NCBI GenBank assembly: GCA_934474225.1
Contig: CAKSLU010000028.1
Location: 1-19,813 of the forward strand
Reading direction: 5' to 3'
Source: an uncultured Eubacteriales bacterium
GTDB taxonomy: Bacteria; Bacillota; Clostridia; Oscillospirales; CAG-272
Length of the DNA: 19,813 bases
Shown here: piece after piece, positions 6,430 through 14,600 of the stretch
How positions within the stretch are numbered: position 1 is the stretch's first letter
Layout: each line of letters begins with the position of its first letter
Translations under genes and position numbers: made by a program
Notes under the pieces: model-generated
The model's input: the letters and a program-made list of their open reading frames with translations, nothing else
Database searches by the model: none
Told to the model about the DNA's origin: nothing

Positions 6430-6457
6430 AAAAACCTCCCGATTCCGGGAGGTTTTT
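6430..6457 (+). terminator. Perfect intrinsic terminator after the hydrolase gene
   Basis: AAAAACCTCCCG (6430-6441) and its exact complement ending in TTTTT (6446-6457) flank a 4-nt loop, 24 nt after the stop codon. This is a textbook Rho-independent terminator. Confidence 0.95.
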
Positions 6458-6475
6458 GCTGTGTGGGGGGATTTT

Positions 6476-6671
6476 GCCTCCCTTGTGTAAAGGGAGGTGC
6501 ATGCGGAGCATGCCGGAGGGATTGTTACAGAGCCACGGAACAACCCCTCAGTCACCTATCGGTTGAGGATGTTTTTCGGTTTCGCTCGCGAAATCGTCGG
6601 TGTTCAGCCGACGAAGAAAAACTCCGCGAGACGCTGCGCGTCTCGGACAGCTCCCCTTGCACAGGGGAGCC
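6476..6671 (+). repeat. Five-hairpin repeat carrying the 82-bp cassette
   Basis: The same plan as 2777-2889: left hairpin, slot A (GCATGC-GGA-GCATGC), centre (GAGGGATTGTT with AACAACCCCTC) and right hairpin (GCTCCCCT/AGGGGAGC). Slot B begins CAGTCACCTATCGGT and is then interrupted by the 82-bp cassette at 6564-6645 before GACAGCTCCCC resumes. The 390-bp gap between the hydrolase and glycosidase genes consists of the terminator, this element and a promoter. No gene is credible inside it. Confidence 0.88.
6564..6645 (+). repeat. 82-bp structured cassette inside slot B hairpin
   Basis: The cassette can fold on its own. GTTTTTC (6571-6577) pairs with GAAAAAC (6616-6622) and encloses two hairpins (GGTTTCGC-TC-GCGAAATC at 6578-6595, with one G-T pair; GTCGG/CCGAC at 6596-6612). 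A third hairpin follows (CGAGACGC-TGC-GCGTCTCG, 6627-6645). Copies of the same length lie at 11150-11231 (inverted) and 19527-19608 (inverted). The uninterrupted junction GGT-GAC is present at 15479-15484, giving an empty site. Confidence 0.82.
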
Positions 6672-6721
6672 GACCCCCCCATCTTCACCTCTTCGTCACG
6701 GCGGCTTTCCGCAAATTTCTT

Positions 6722-6750
6722 TTGACTTGCTTTCGCGCGTGTGCTACAAT
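6722..6750 (+). promoter_or_regulatory. Promoter of the glycosidase-SLH gene
   Basis: TTGACT (6722-6727), a 17-bp spacer and TACAAT (6745-6750) preceded by TGC as an extended -10. The leader is about 40 nt and contains AAGGAA before the ATG at 6797. Confidence 0.85.
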
Positions 6751-6796
6751 GGAACTATACAACTTTTCCGCGAAAACCGCAAAGAAGGAATCCCGC

Positions 6797-9700
6797 ATGA
6801 CGCATACATACAAGAGAATCACGGCGGCGCTGACGGCGCTTGCCTTAACCCTTTCCCTGCTGCTCCCCGCTGCCGCCGAACCGGCTGCGGCTGCCGAAAC
6901 CGCCGCGCCCGCATCGACCTCGGCATCCGCCGAGCCTGCCGCCGAGCCTGCGGCTGAGGCGGCAGCGCCGGTCTACCCGAATACGCTCGGCGCCTTCGGC
7001 AGCATCACAAACCTTGTGGAAACCCCGCTCGGCGCGGCGGCAACGCTCACCCGCTACGAGAACCGCGCCCCCGGCGCGGCGGTGCAGACGGCGTTTGCCG
7101 TCACCGCGTCGCCGACAAGCGGCGCGCGCATCGCCGCCGTCAACCTCGGCAAAGACCTCCACAGCCGCGAAAGACTTTCGAGCCTGACGCAGGCGGCGGC
7201 GGTCGCGGGCGAAACGCTCACCGCCGCGGTCAACGCCGACTTTTTCAGCCTCTACACCGGCGTGCCGATGGGCGTGCTCGTGGCGGACGGGCGGCTGCTG
7301 TCCACCTCGGACGGGCGCGACGCCGTCGGCTTTGATAAGGACGGCGGCGCGGTGTTCGGCAAAGTGGGCGAGACCGTCACGCTCGAGACCGACACGGTGT
7401 CGCTCCCCGTCAACCATGTCAACAAATACCCCGGCGTCTACGGCGCCTACCTGCTCACCCGCGACTACGGCGAAACCACCACGCAAAAGGGCTTTGCCGC
7501 AACCGAATATGTCCTAAAGCTCGACGGCGGCCTCACGCTCGGCGGCGAGGTGCGCGCCACCGTCACTGCGGTGCGCGCCGCGGAGGAGAACGGCGAGATT
7601 CCCGCGGATTCTGCCGTGCTCGTCGTGCCGGACGCCTTTGCCACCGCCGCGGACTATGCCGTGCTCACGCCGGACACCACCCTCACGGTGCGCGTCGCGT
7701 GCGAAAGCGGGTTTGAGAACGCAGTCTCCGCGCTCGGCGGCGGCGATGTCATCCTTAGGGACGGCAAAGCGGTGGACGGCGTGGTCAACGAAGAACACGA
7801 AAAGACCCGTCAGCCCCGCACGGCGCTCGGCGTCAAGGCGGACGGCAGCTATCTTCTGTTCGTCGCCGACGGCAGACGCACCGGCTACGCAAGCGGGCTG
7901 ACGCTGACGGCGCTTGCCGACACGCTGTCGGCACTCGGCTGCACCGATGCCGTCAACTTCGACGGCGGCGGCTCCACGGCGCTCGTCACCTTTGCGGGCG
8001 GCACGGCGACGGTGCAGAACCGCCCCTCGGACGGCAGTGAGCGCAAGGTCGCCAACGCGGCGGCGCTCTATGAAAAGGACGAAGTCGCCGCCGCCGCGCC
8101 CCGCCTCGTGCTGGCGCAGGACGCGCCGCTGCTGCTTGCCGGTGCGGCGTACACTGTCGCCTGGACGGTCGAAAACGGCGCGGGCGAGACGCTTGCGCAC
8201 ACGCTGACGGCGGAGAACACGACGCTCACCGTCCCGGACGCGCTCGGACAAGCCGAGCTGCGCGACGGCGCGATTGTATTCACCCCCGCGGCGGTCACGG
8301 GCGGCGGCATCCTCACGGTGGAGACCCGCGTGGGCGACGAGACGCTGCGCGCCTCCTGCTATCTGCGCGTCACCGACACGGTGGACGAACTGCGCACAGC
8401 CGAAACATTGCTGCTTGCCCCGGCGGACGGTACCGTCACGCTGACGCTGCACGCCTACAAGGACGGCGAGGAGGTGTACTTCGGCGACCTTGCCGCCGTG
8501 CGCTGCGAGAATGACGCCATCGGCAGCGCGCAGCGCGGCAGCACCTTTGCCTTTGCCGTCGGCACGGCAGAATTGCCCGACGCAGACGCGCCCGCCGATG
8601 CAGCCGACCCCACCGATGAAACCACCGAACCCGACCCCGCCGAATCCGTCGAACCCGTGCGCGGCAGAATCGCCTTTACCCTGCTCGACCGCACGCTGGT
8701 GCTCCCCGCCCTGTTCGGCGAACCGACTTCCCCGCTGAAGCTGGACGGCCTGCTGCAAAGCGGCGCGGCGGTCACGGGCGGCGACTATACCCTCACCTAT
8801 GAGCAGGCGGGCGGCATCGCCGCAGGCGGCGCGTTTGTGCTGACGCCGCGCGTTCTGCCTGCGGAAACGACGGCGGAAACCGCCGAAATCACCGCGGAAT
8901 CGACCGCAGAATCCGTCGAACCGACCGCAGAAACCGCAGAATCCGTCGAACCGACCGCAGAAACCGCAGAATCCGTCGAACCGACCGCAGAAACCGCAGA
9001 ATCCGTCGAAACGACGCCCGACCCTGCGGAACCCGCCGACCCCGCCGAAACCACCGACGAACCCGCACCCATCGACGAACCCGCGCCCGCGCCGGTTCCC
9101 GTGACCTTGACGGTCAGCGGGCTGTCGAGCGCCGGGCTTGCCGGGCGGCGGTTCTGGCTGTGGGCGGACGGCATCTCCGCTGCCGAGACGCCCTACGCCG
9201 TCTTTACGCTGACGCACGCGGACGGCACCGAGGAGACGCTGACCGTCCCCTATGACGCCTACTACGACTTCGCCGACTACAACGGCCGCGCGCTCCTGAC
9301 CCTCGTGCCCGAGGCGGCGGACGGCGTGCTGACGCTCCGCACGCTGCTCGGCTTTGCCGTCACCGACCCGACGCGCACCGTCTCGATAGGTCCGCTCCTG
9401 CTCTCGGAGCAGTATGACACAAACCGCTATGCCGACCTTGCCGACCACTGGTCGTCCTACTTTGTCAACGCCCTCTCCTTTGCGGGCGTGGTCAGCGGCA
9501 GCGAGGACGAGACCGGCAGGGTGGTCTACAACCCCGATGCAAACCTCAGCCGCGAGCAGTTTGCCAAGATTCTCTGCGGCGTGCTGCAACTGGATACAGC
9601 CGCCTATGCTGACACGGCGCTGCCCTTTGACGATACGGCGTCCGTCGCCGCCTGGGCGCTGCCCTATGTGCGCACCGTTTTCGGTGCGGGGCTGATGCGC

Positions 9701-10006
9701 GGCAAGGACACGCCGGACGGCCGCCTGCTCTTCGCGCCCGGCGACGCCATCACGCGCGAGGAGGCGTTCTATGTGCTCGGCGGGCTGTTTGAGAGCGACG
9801 CCGCGGCGGATGCGGCTCCTTTTGCGGACGCGGACAAAATTGCGCCCTGGGCGGCGGCGATGCTGCAAAAATCGGTCGCCGCAGGCCTTGTCTCCGGCTA
9901 CGACGACGGCACGGTGCGCCCGAAGGGCAAAATCACGCGCGCCGAGACGGCGACGGTCGTCGTCCGCCTGTTCGGCAGGCTGTATCGGACCGGGGCAAAG
10001 GGCTGA
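6797..10006 (+). CDS. Wall-anchored phosphodiester glycosidase (NAGPA domain) with SLH
   Basis: This 1069-residue secreted protein has a signal peptide (1-27), an Ala/Pro/Glu-rich linker (28-58), then a phosphodiester glycosidase (NAGPA-like) domain at about 95-425. Motifs include AAVNADFF (143-150), PRTALGVKADG (340-350), AVNFDGGGSTALV (385-397) and NRPSDGSERKVANAAAL (408-424). This family cleaves sugar phosphodiesters or related exopolysaccharide linkages; the substrate here is unknown. Residues about 430-690 are beta-rich, Ig-like. A Glu/Thr/Pro/Ala linker follows, including three exact copies of a ten-residue unit (SVEPTAETAE) from residue 706. Residues about 877-1069 are three SLH modules with LSREQ, ITREE and ITRAE motifs close to canonical, which bind secondary wall polymer. 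The start has AAGGAA upstream; the longer open frame runs back through the repeat and promoter and is rejected. No clear terminator follows, so read-through into hprK is possible. Confidence 0.93.
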   Translation: MTHTYKRITAALTALALTLSLLLPAAAEPAAAAETAAPASTSASAEPAAEPAAEAAAPVYPNTLGAFGSITNLVETPLGAAATLTRYENRAPGAAVQTAFAVTASPTSGARIAAVNLGKDLHSRERLSSLTQAAAVAGETLTAAVNADFFSLYTGVPMGVLVADGRLLSTSDGRDAVGFDKDGGAVFGKVGETVTLETDTVSLPVNHVNKYPGVYGAYLLTRDYGETTTQKGFAATEYVLKLDGGLTLGGEVRATVTAVRAAEENGEIPADSAVLVVPDAFATAADYAVLTPDTTLTVRVACESGFENAVSALGGGDVILRDGKAVDGVVNEEHEKTRQPRTALGVKADGSYLLFVADGRRTGYASGLTLTALADTLSALGCTDAVNFDGGGSTALVTFAGGTATVQNRPSDGSERKVANAAALYEKDEVAAAAPRLVLAQDAPLLLAGAAYTVAWTVENGAGETLAHTLTAENTTLTVPDALGQAELRDGAIVFTPAAVTGGGILTVETRVGDETLRASCYLRVTDTVDELRTAETLLLAPADGTVTLTLHAYKDGEEVYFGDLAAVRCENDAIGSAQRGSTFAFAVGTAELPDADAPADAADPTDETTEPDPAESVEPVRGRIAFTLLDRTLVLPALFGEPTSPLKLDGLLQSGAAVTGGDYTLTYEQAGGIAAGGAFVLTPRVLPAETTAETAEITAESTAESVEPTAETAESVEPTAETAESVEPTAETAESVETTPDPAEPADPAETTDEPAPIDEPAPAPVPVTLTVSGLSSAGLAGRRFWLWADGISAAETPYAVFTLTHADGTEETLTVPYDAYYDFADYNGRALLTLVPEAADGVLTLRTLLGFAVTDPTRTVSIGPLLLSEQYDTNRYADLADHWSSYFVNALSFAGVVSGSEDETGRVVYNPDANLSREQFAKILCGVLQLDTAAYADTALPFDDTASVAAWALPYVRTVFGAGLMRGKDTPDGRLLFAPGDAITREEAFYVLGGLFESDAAADAAPFADADKIAPWAAAMLQKSVAAGLVSGYDDGTVRPKGKITRAETATVVVRLFGRLYRTGAKG
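8911..9010 (+). repeat. 30-bp tandem repeat inside the glycosidase linker
   Basis: Three identical 30-bp units lie at 8911-8940, 8941-8970 and 8971-9000, plus 10 bp of a fourth. They are in frame and encode a ten-residue acidic Glu/Thr/Pro unit. Being exact at DNA level, they are recent, and copy number probably varies by slippage, changing linker length between catalytic and wall-binding parts. Confidence 0.95.
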
Positions 10007-10013
10007 GACCCCC

Positions 10014-10042
10014 TTGCATTTTGTGCCGGTTCATGTTAAACT
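10014..10042 (+). promoter_or_regulatory. Probable hprK promoter
   Basis: TTGCAT (10014-10019), a 17-bp spacer and TAAACT (10037-10042) with TGT just before it (extended -10). It begins 8 bp after the glycosidase stop codon and about 40 nt before the hprK start. Moderate match. Confidence 0.6.
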
Positions 10043-10083
10043 GAAATAAAGGTTTACCGCCGATGCGGGAAAGGAAGAATTTC

Positions 10084-11034
10084 ATGCAGGAAAAGTACAG
10101 CATTTCCCTGGAATCCCTGATGCGCGAGTTCGCGCTTGAGCCCCTTGCCTTGCCGACGGAGGCATCCGAGATCATGATTACCTCCAACGAGGTCAACCGC
10201 CCGGTGCTGCCGCTCATCGGTTTCTTTGAGCTGTTCGATGCCGAGCGCATCCAGATTTTCGGCAAGGGCGAGGTGCGTTTCCTCAACGAGCGCCCGCGCG
10301 ACGCGGTGGAGAAGGCGCTGGATGCCTTTTTCGCCACGCATCCCCCGGCGGTCGTGGTCACCTCGGGGCTGGAGCTGCCCGCCAACATGCTCGCCTGCGC
10401 CGAGAAGTACGATGTGCCCCTGCTCCGCACCGCCGAGCGTACCAGTGAGTTCATGGCGGCGCTGATCGCCTATCTCAATGTCATGCTTGCGCCGCGCATC
10501 ACCCGCCACGGCGTGCTCGTCGAGGTCTACGGCGAGGGCGTGCTGATTCTCGGCGACAGCGGCGTCGGCAAGAGCGAGACGGCGATTGAACTGGTCAAGC
10601 GCGGTCACCGGCTGATTGCGGACGACGCGGTGGAGATCAAGCGCGTCTCGGCAAAGTCGCTGGTCGGCTCGGCGCCCGAGATCATCCGGCACTATGTCGA
10701 ACTGCGCGGCATCGGCATCGTCGATGTGCGCCGCCTGTTCGGTATGGGCGCGGTCAAGGACACCGAGAAGATTGATTTGGTCGTCACGCTGGAGCCGTGG
10801 GTGCAGGGCAAGATGTATGACCGCCTGGGGCTTGAGCCGCAGACCACCGAGATTCTCGGCATCGAGCTGCCGTCGCTCACCATTCCGGTGCGCCCGGGCA
10901 GAAACCTTGCCGTCGTCCTCGAGATCGCGGCGATGAACAACCGTCAGAAGCGCATGGGTTACAACACCGCCGAGGAGTTCAACAAGCGCCTGATGGGGCA
11001 GTTCGGGATGGACGAGACGGATAAGAACAGGTAA
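10084..11034 (+). CDS. hprK: HPr kinase/phosphorylase
   Basis: HPrK phosphorylates Ser46 of HPr when glycolytic intermediates are high and removes that phosphate by phosphorolysis, setting carbon catabolite control with CcpA in low-GC-type Gram-positives. The 316-residue product has the N-terminal MurF-like domain (1-130), the catalytic His142 (in PRITRHGVLVEVYG), Walker A GDSGVGKS at 157-164 followed by Glu165, ADDAVEIKRV (179-188), the family signature ELRGIGIVDVRRLFGMGAV (206-224) and the K3-loop PVRPGRNLAVVLEIAAMNNR (268-287). The length is normal (about 310). The ATG at 10084 is preceded by AAAGGAAG; another ATG 21 nt upstream lacks a ribosome site. Usual Clostridial neighbours (murB, rapZ, whiA) are absent; it sits between surface-protein genes and ends in a nested hairpin terminator, so it is probably transcribed alone. 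Confidence 0.97.
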   Translation: MQEKYSISLESLMREFALEPLALPTEASEIMITSNEVNRPVLPLIGFFELFDAERIQIFGKGEVRFLNERPRDAVEKALDAFFATHPPAVVVTSGLELPANMLACAEKYDVPLLRTAERTSEFMAALIAYLNVMLAPRITRHGVLVEVYGEGVLILGDSGVGKSETAIELVKRGHRLIADDAVEIKRVSAKSLVGSAPEIIRHYVELRGIGIVDVRRLFGMGAVKDTEKIDLVVTLEPWVQGKMYDRLGLEPQTTEILGIELPSLTIPVRPGRNLAVVLEIAAMNNRQKRMGYNTAEEFNKRLMGQFGMDETDKNR

Positions 11035-11050
11035 AAGTGAAAAACGAAGT

Positions 11051-11110
11051 GAGAAGAGACAACGAAGAAAGCCGCCCGCAGGCGGCTTTCACGGCGGCTC
11101 TTCTCTTTTT
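11051..11110 (+). terminator. Nested-hairpin terminator after hprK
   Basis: An outer stem GAGAAGAG (11051-11058) with CTCTTCTC (11098-11105), followed directly by TTTTT, encloses an inner perfect 10-bp hairpin (GAAAGCCGCC-CGCA-GGCGGCTTTC, 11067-11090). The U run after the outer stem supports termination; the inner hairpin alone is not followed by a T run. Confidence 0.75.
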
Positions 11111-11121
11111 GCGCGTGTTTC

Positions 11122-11319
11122 GGCTCCCCTGTGCAAGGGGTGAGCTGTCCGAGACGCGCAGCGTCTCGCGGAGTTTTTCTTCGTCGGCTGAACACCGACG
11201 ATTTCGCGAGCGAAACCGAAAAACATCCTCAACCGATAGGTGACTGAGGGGTTGTTCCGTGGCTCTGTAACAATCCCTCCGTCGGCTATCGCCGACACCT
11301 CCCTTTGCACAAGGGAGGC
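11122..11319 (-). repeat. Five-hairpin repeat with cassette, inverted orientation
   Basis: A reverse-oriented copy of the element at 6476-6671. Slot A here reads GTCGGC-GATA-GCCGAC on the minus strand, different from the other copies but fully paired. The 82-bp cassette occupies 11150-11231 at the same junction in slot B as at 6564. The right hairpin has a small insertion (GGGGTGAGC instead of GGGGAGC). It fills much of the 634-bp hprK to SLH-gene gap; no gene is credible there. Confidence 0.87.
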
Positions 11320-11376
11320 TTTATGCGGCAGGAGACAGACGGCGGTCTACGGTATGTACGGATTCTTTACAAACCG

Positions 11377-11448
11377 GTAGGGGTCGGCGCCCTCGACGAC
11401 CCGCCCCCACTACGGCAAAAACGGACCGCCCCGGACGCCGACCCCTAC
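11377..11448. repeat. Inverted repeat of the TGTAGGG family, 13-bp arms
   Basis: GTAGGGGTCGGCG (11377-11389) and its exact complement (11436-11448) enclose 46 bp. The arms resemble the palindromes at 741-772 and 15524-15546, but the enclosed segment is longer, so two copies may have merged or something was inserted between the arms. Confidence 0.75.
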
Positions 11449-11560
11449 AAAGTCTGTGCGTGTCCCCCCTCTCCGCGCCGGTTTTACCCCCTTTTCACAA
11501 CTTTTTTCGCAAAACATCTGGAATTTTAGAGCCAAATTCAAAAAAAACTGAAAAAAACTC

Positions 11561-11589
11561 TTGTAAATTTTGCGAAGGTGTAGTAATAT
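11561..11589 (+). promoter_or_regulatory. Promoter of first SLH protein, with upstream A-tracts
   Basis: TTGTAA (11561-11566), a 17-bp spacer and TAATAT (11584-11589). Two A7-8 tracts at about 11540-11558 directly precede the -35, resembling an UP element, as expected for a highly expressed surface protein. The leader is about 75 nt. The -10 match is 4 of 6, so the exact register is uncertain. Confidence 0.62.
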
Positions 11590-11668
11590 GCTATTAGGAA
11601 ATCTGTCGCCGCAGGCCATTTTGCACAGAAATGCTTTGCGCAGCGGCGCCCGAAAAAGGAGAAAGAGC

Positions 11669-14600
11669 ATGAAAAAACACACGAAAATCGTTGCGATCGC
11701 CCTGTCGGTCGTGATGATGCTCGCCATGCTGTTGTCGGCGAGCGGACTTGAAATTTTCATCATTGCTTCGTCCGATGCGTATAAGGATTATACCACCTCG
11801 GCGAAGTATTTGGAGACCATTTCGGTCCTGAAGGGCTACGACGACGGACAGATGCACCTCGAAGAGCCGATCCTGCGCTATCAGGCAGCGCTTTTCTTTG
11901 CGCGCATTGTCACCGGTATCACCGATGAGAGCGCGTACGGCTCGGGCAAGAGTGAGATTTACACGGATGTGCCCGAATACGGTCCCGTCATGGACCTCAT
12001 TTCCAACATGAGCATTATCCGCGGTTACGGCGACGGCCGCTTCGGCTATGACGCCAAGATTATGTACCAGGATATGTGCGCGATGCTCGTCCGCGTGCTC
12101 GGCTACGAGACCGACGAGATGATCAAGGGCTACCCGGTTTCCTACATGCTGAAGGTGAAGGATCTCGGTCTCAACCTTGAGAATGTCAAGGGCACCGATT
12201 ACCTCAACCGCGGGCAGACCGCGCAGATGGTCTACGATGCGCTGACCACCGAGATTGCAGACTTCCCCGCCGATGAGAACGAGGCGCTGGTCGCCCTCAT
12301 CAAGAGCCTGCGCGGCGACGATACGCAGGACAGCACCAAGGACACTTACCTTGAGCGCAACTTCGATGTTTCCTCCCGCATGGAATTCGTGTTGGTCGCA
12401 ACCGAGAAGTACAAGCTGAATATCCCCGAGCTGAAGTGCGCGGACAAGGACGAGATCACGATGTCCTATACCTACAAGGTCAACAAGCAGGATGTCACCG
12501 AGTACTGGACCTTCCCCGTCGAGGGCGGCCCCACTGCCGGTGTCAGCGAGGCTGACCTCGTCGGCAAGCATTTCACGCTGGTCTTCAACGACAAGAACCC
12601 CAACCAGGCAAAGCTGGACAAGGGCGACATCAAGGTGATTTTCGCCGAGATGACGGAGCCGGATGTCTATGAGAACCTCGGTGAGCTGAACACCGTCAAG
12701 TACGACGAGGACGACAAGACGCTGAGCCTCGCCAAGAAGACGGTTCGCTTCGAGGATGCCAAGACCGCGGCGCCCACCATCCTTGCCTACACCACGGATG
12801 CAAACAAGGTCTTTAAGGAAGTTGACTACAAGGATCTCTTCGGCGAGACCGGACTTCTGGAGACGAACACCTATTTCCGCATCGAAGCGTACGACTATGA
12901 CGACGACGGTGTGTACGACGAGCTGATTTACATCCCCTACACCTTCGGTCAGTATGCGGTCCGTTCCTACAAGGACGGCGCAAATGGCAACAAGGCGACT
13001 GACTTCACCATGATCGGCAGCTATGTCACCACGCCGGTCTACGATGTGACAAACAGCACGGCGCGCACGGCGGAGACCCGCACCAACTTTGTTGAGCGCT
13101 TTGCCGGTACGAACACGGTTGCCGGCGGTTCCACCTCGAACTACACCCCCGGTAAGACTTCGCTGACGGTTTCCAAGGCGAACGGCGAGCTTGCAAAGGC
13201 TGTCACGCTGTCCGGCGTCGAAATCAAGTCCGGCGAGTTCATGATCTACAACTACAACAAGCTGACCAACGAGCTGTATGTTGCCGCCAACCTCGGCACG
13301 ATGCAGACCGGCACGCTGTCCGGTCTCAAGAAGCAGGCACAGCAGGTCATCATGGACGGCGACGCTATTGCCGTCGGTATCTCCGGCAGCCTGAATATGT
13401 CCACCGGTATCCTCTCGGGCACCGATGCGTACAAGACCATTGAGGATTCGACGCTCCGCGGCATCCTCGCCAACTACACGAAGGGCGAGAGCAATGCCCG
13501 CTTCCTCGAATACGACGGCAAGATTGCCTACATCGAGGCTTATTCCGACACCGACAACCTGATCTCTGCAGACTATGTTGTGGTCGATATCGAGAAGACC
13601 CTGAAGGATCACGACAAGGAACTGAAGTCGGGCGACGAGCTCTGGGACATCGGCTTTGACGGCAACAATGCGGTTCTCAAGGTCTACAACCCCGACACCG
13701 CCGCCACCGAGGCAGTCAAGGTTGAGAGCCTGACGGTCCGCGAGGGTTCCAAGGACAAGACCTACGACTTCAAGAATGCGGAAGAGCGCTACAAGCTCGG
13801 CGCATGGGCAAAGAACAAGGTATACGACCTCTTCAAGGCGAACGGCGCACTCTACCTCAGCGAGGATGACGACAACAACGGCTTCCTTGAGCTGTACGCC
13901 GTCGGCACTGACAAGTTTGAGGGCAACGACATCGACGACAACGGCAACCGCAATGTCGGTATCATCGGCGCACCGGTGATTCAGGGCGGCAATTCGGCAG
14001 ATGTCACCTTCAGCTTCGGCAAGACCAATAAGTTCATCGACAAGAACTATGTCGGCATCTCCACAGACCGTTTCACCACCGGCGACGGCACGGTCGTGCT
14101 GGTTGCCGCAAGCGACGGTTATGCGGCAGTCAAGGGCATGATCGGCAAGAAGACCACCGAGGTCAACTCGCTGTGGCTCTCCGACAACGCCGAAGTGCTC
14201 CGCTCCGACAACAAGGTGCTCGTTATCTATGATGCAGCCTCCACGCTCAGCGAGATTTACGGCGGCGACACCGAGAGCATCTGGTACAGCGGCGAAACCG
14301 CAGACAGCAATGACGGCATCGGTTACTACCTGTTCGGCGCGGCAACCAAGTATGTTGAGAGCCGTGCAAAGCTCGATGAGGACGGCAACTTCGTCAAGAA
14401 CGATGACGGCAAGCGCCTCTATGAGCATGAGTACAAGAACCTCATCAACCTGCGCACCAACCGCAACGAGAGCGTGACCATCGTTTCCACCGACGCCGAC
14501 CCGATTACCACCGAAGTCATCAACAGCGCGACGGCGGTCATCCGCGTCGATGCAGAGAACGACGAGGTTTCGCTGACCTCCTTCGGCGAAGTCTATGTGG

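Noticed and set aside
6564..6645. Riboswitch or known structured RNA
   Set aside because: The fold matches no class I recognise, it occurs in either orientation relative to genes, and it lies upstream of promoters or beyond terminators rather than in a leader.
8911..9010. CRISPR-like array
   Set aside because: Units are directly abutting 30-bp copies without spacers, in frame within a protein linker.
7514..9868. 784-codon minus-strand frame opposite the glycosidase
   Set aside because: Codon-aligned shadow; its Gly-Phe-Cys repeats are just the complement of the acidic linker repeats.
11089..11310. Small protein with FFGFAREIVGVQPTKK, repeated at three loci
   Set aside because: The frame is just the translation of the 82-bp cassette and its host repeat. 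Differences between copies sit in hairpin loops, so structure rather than coding explains the conservation.
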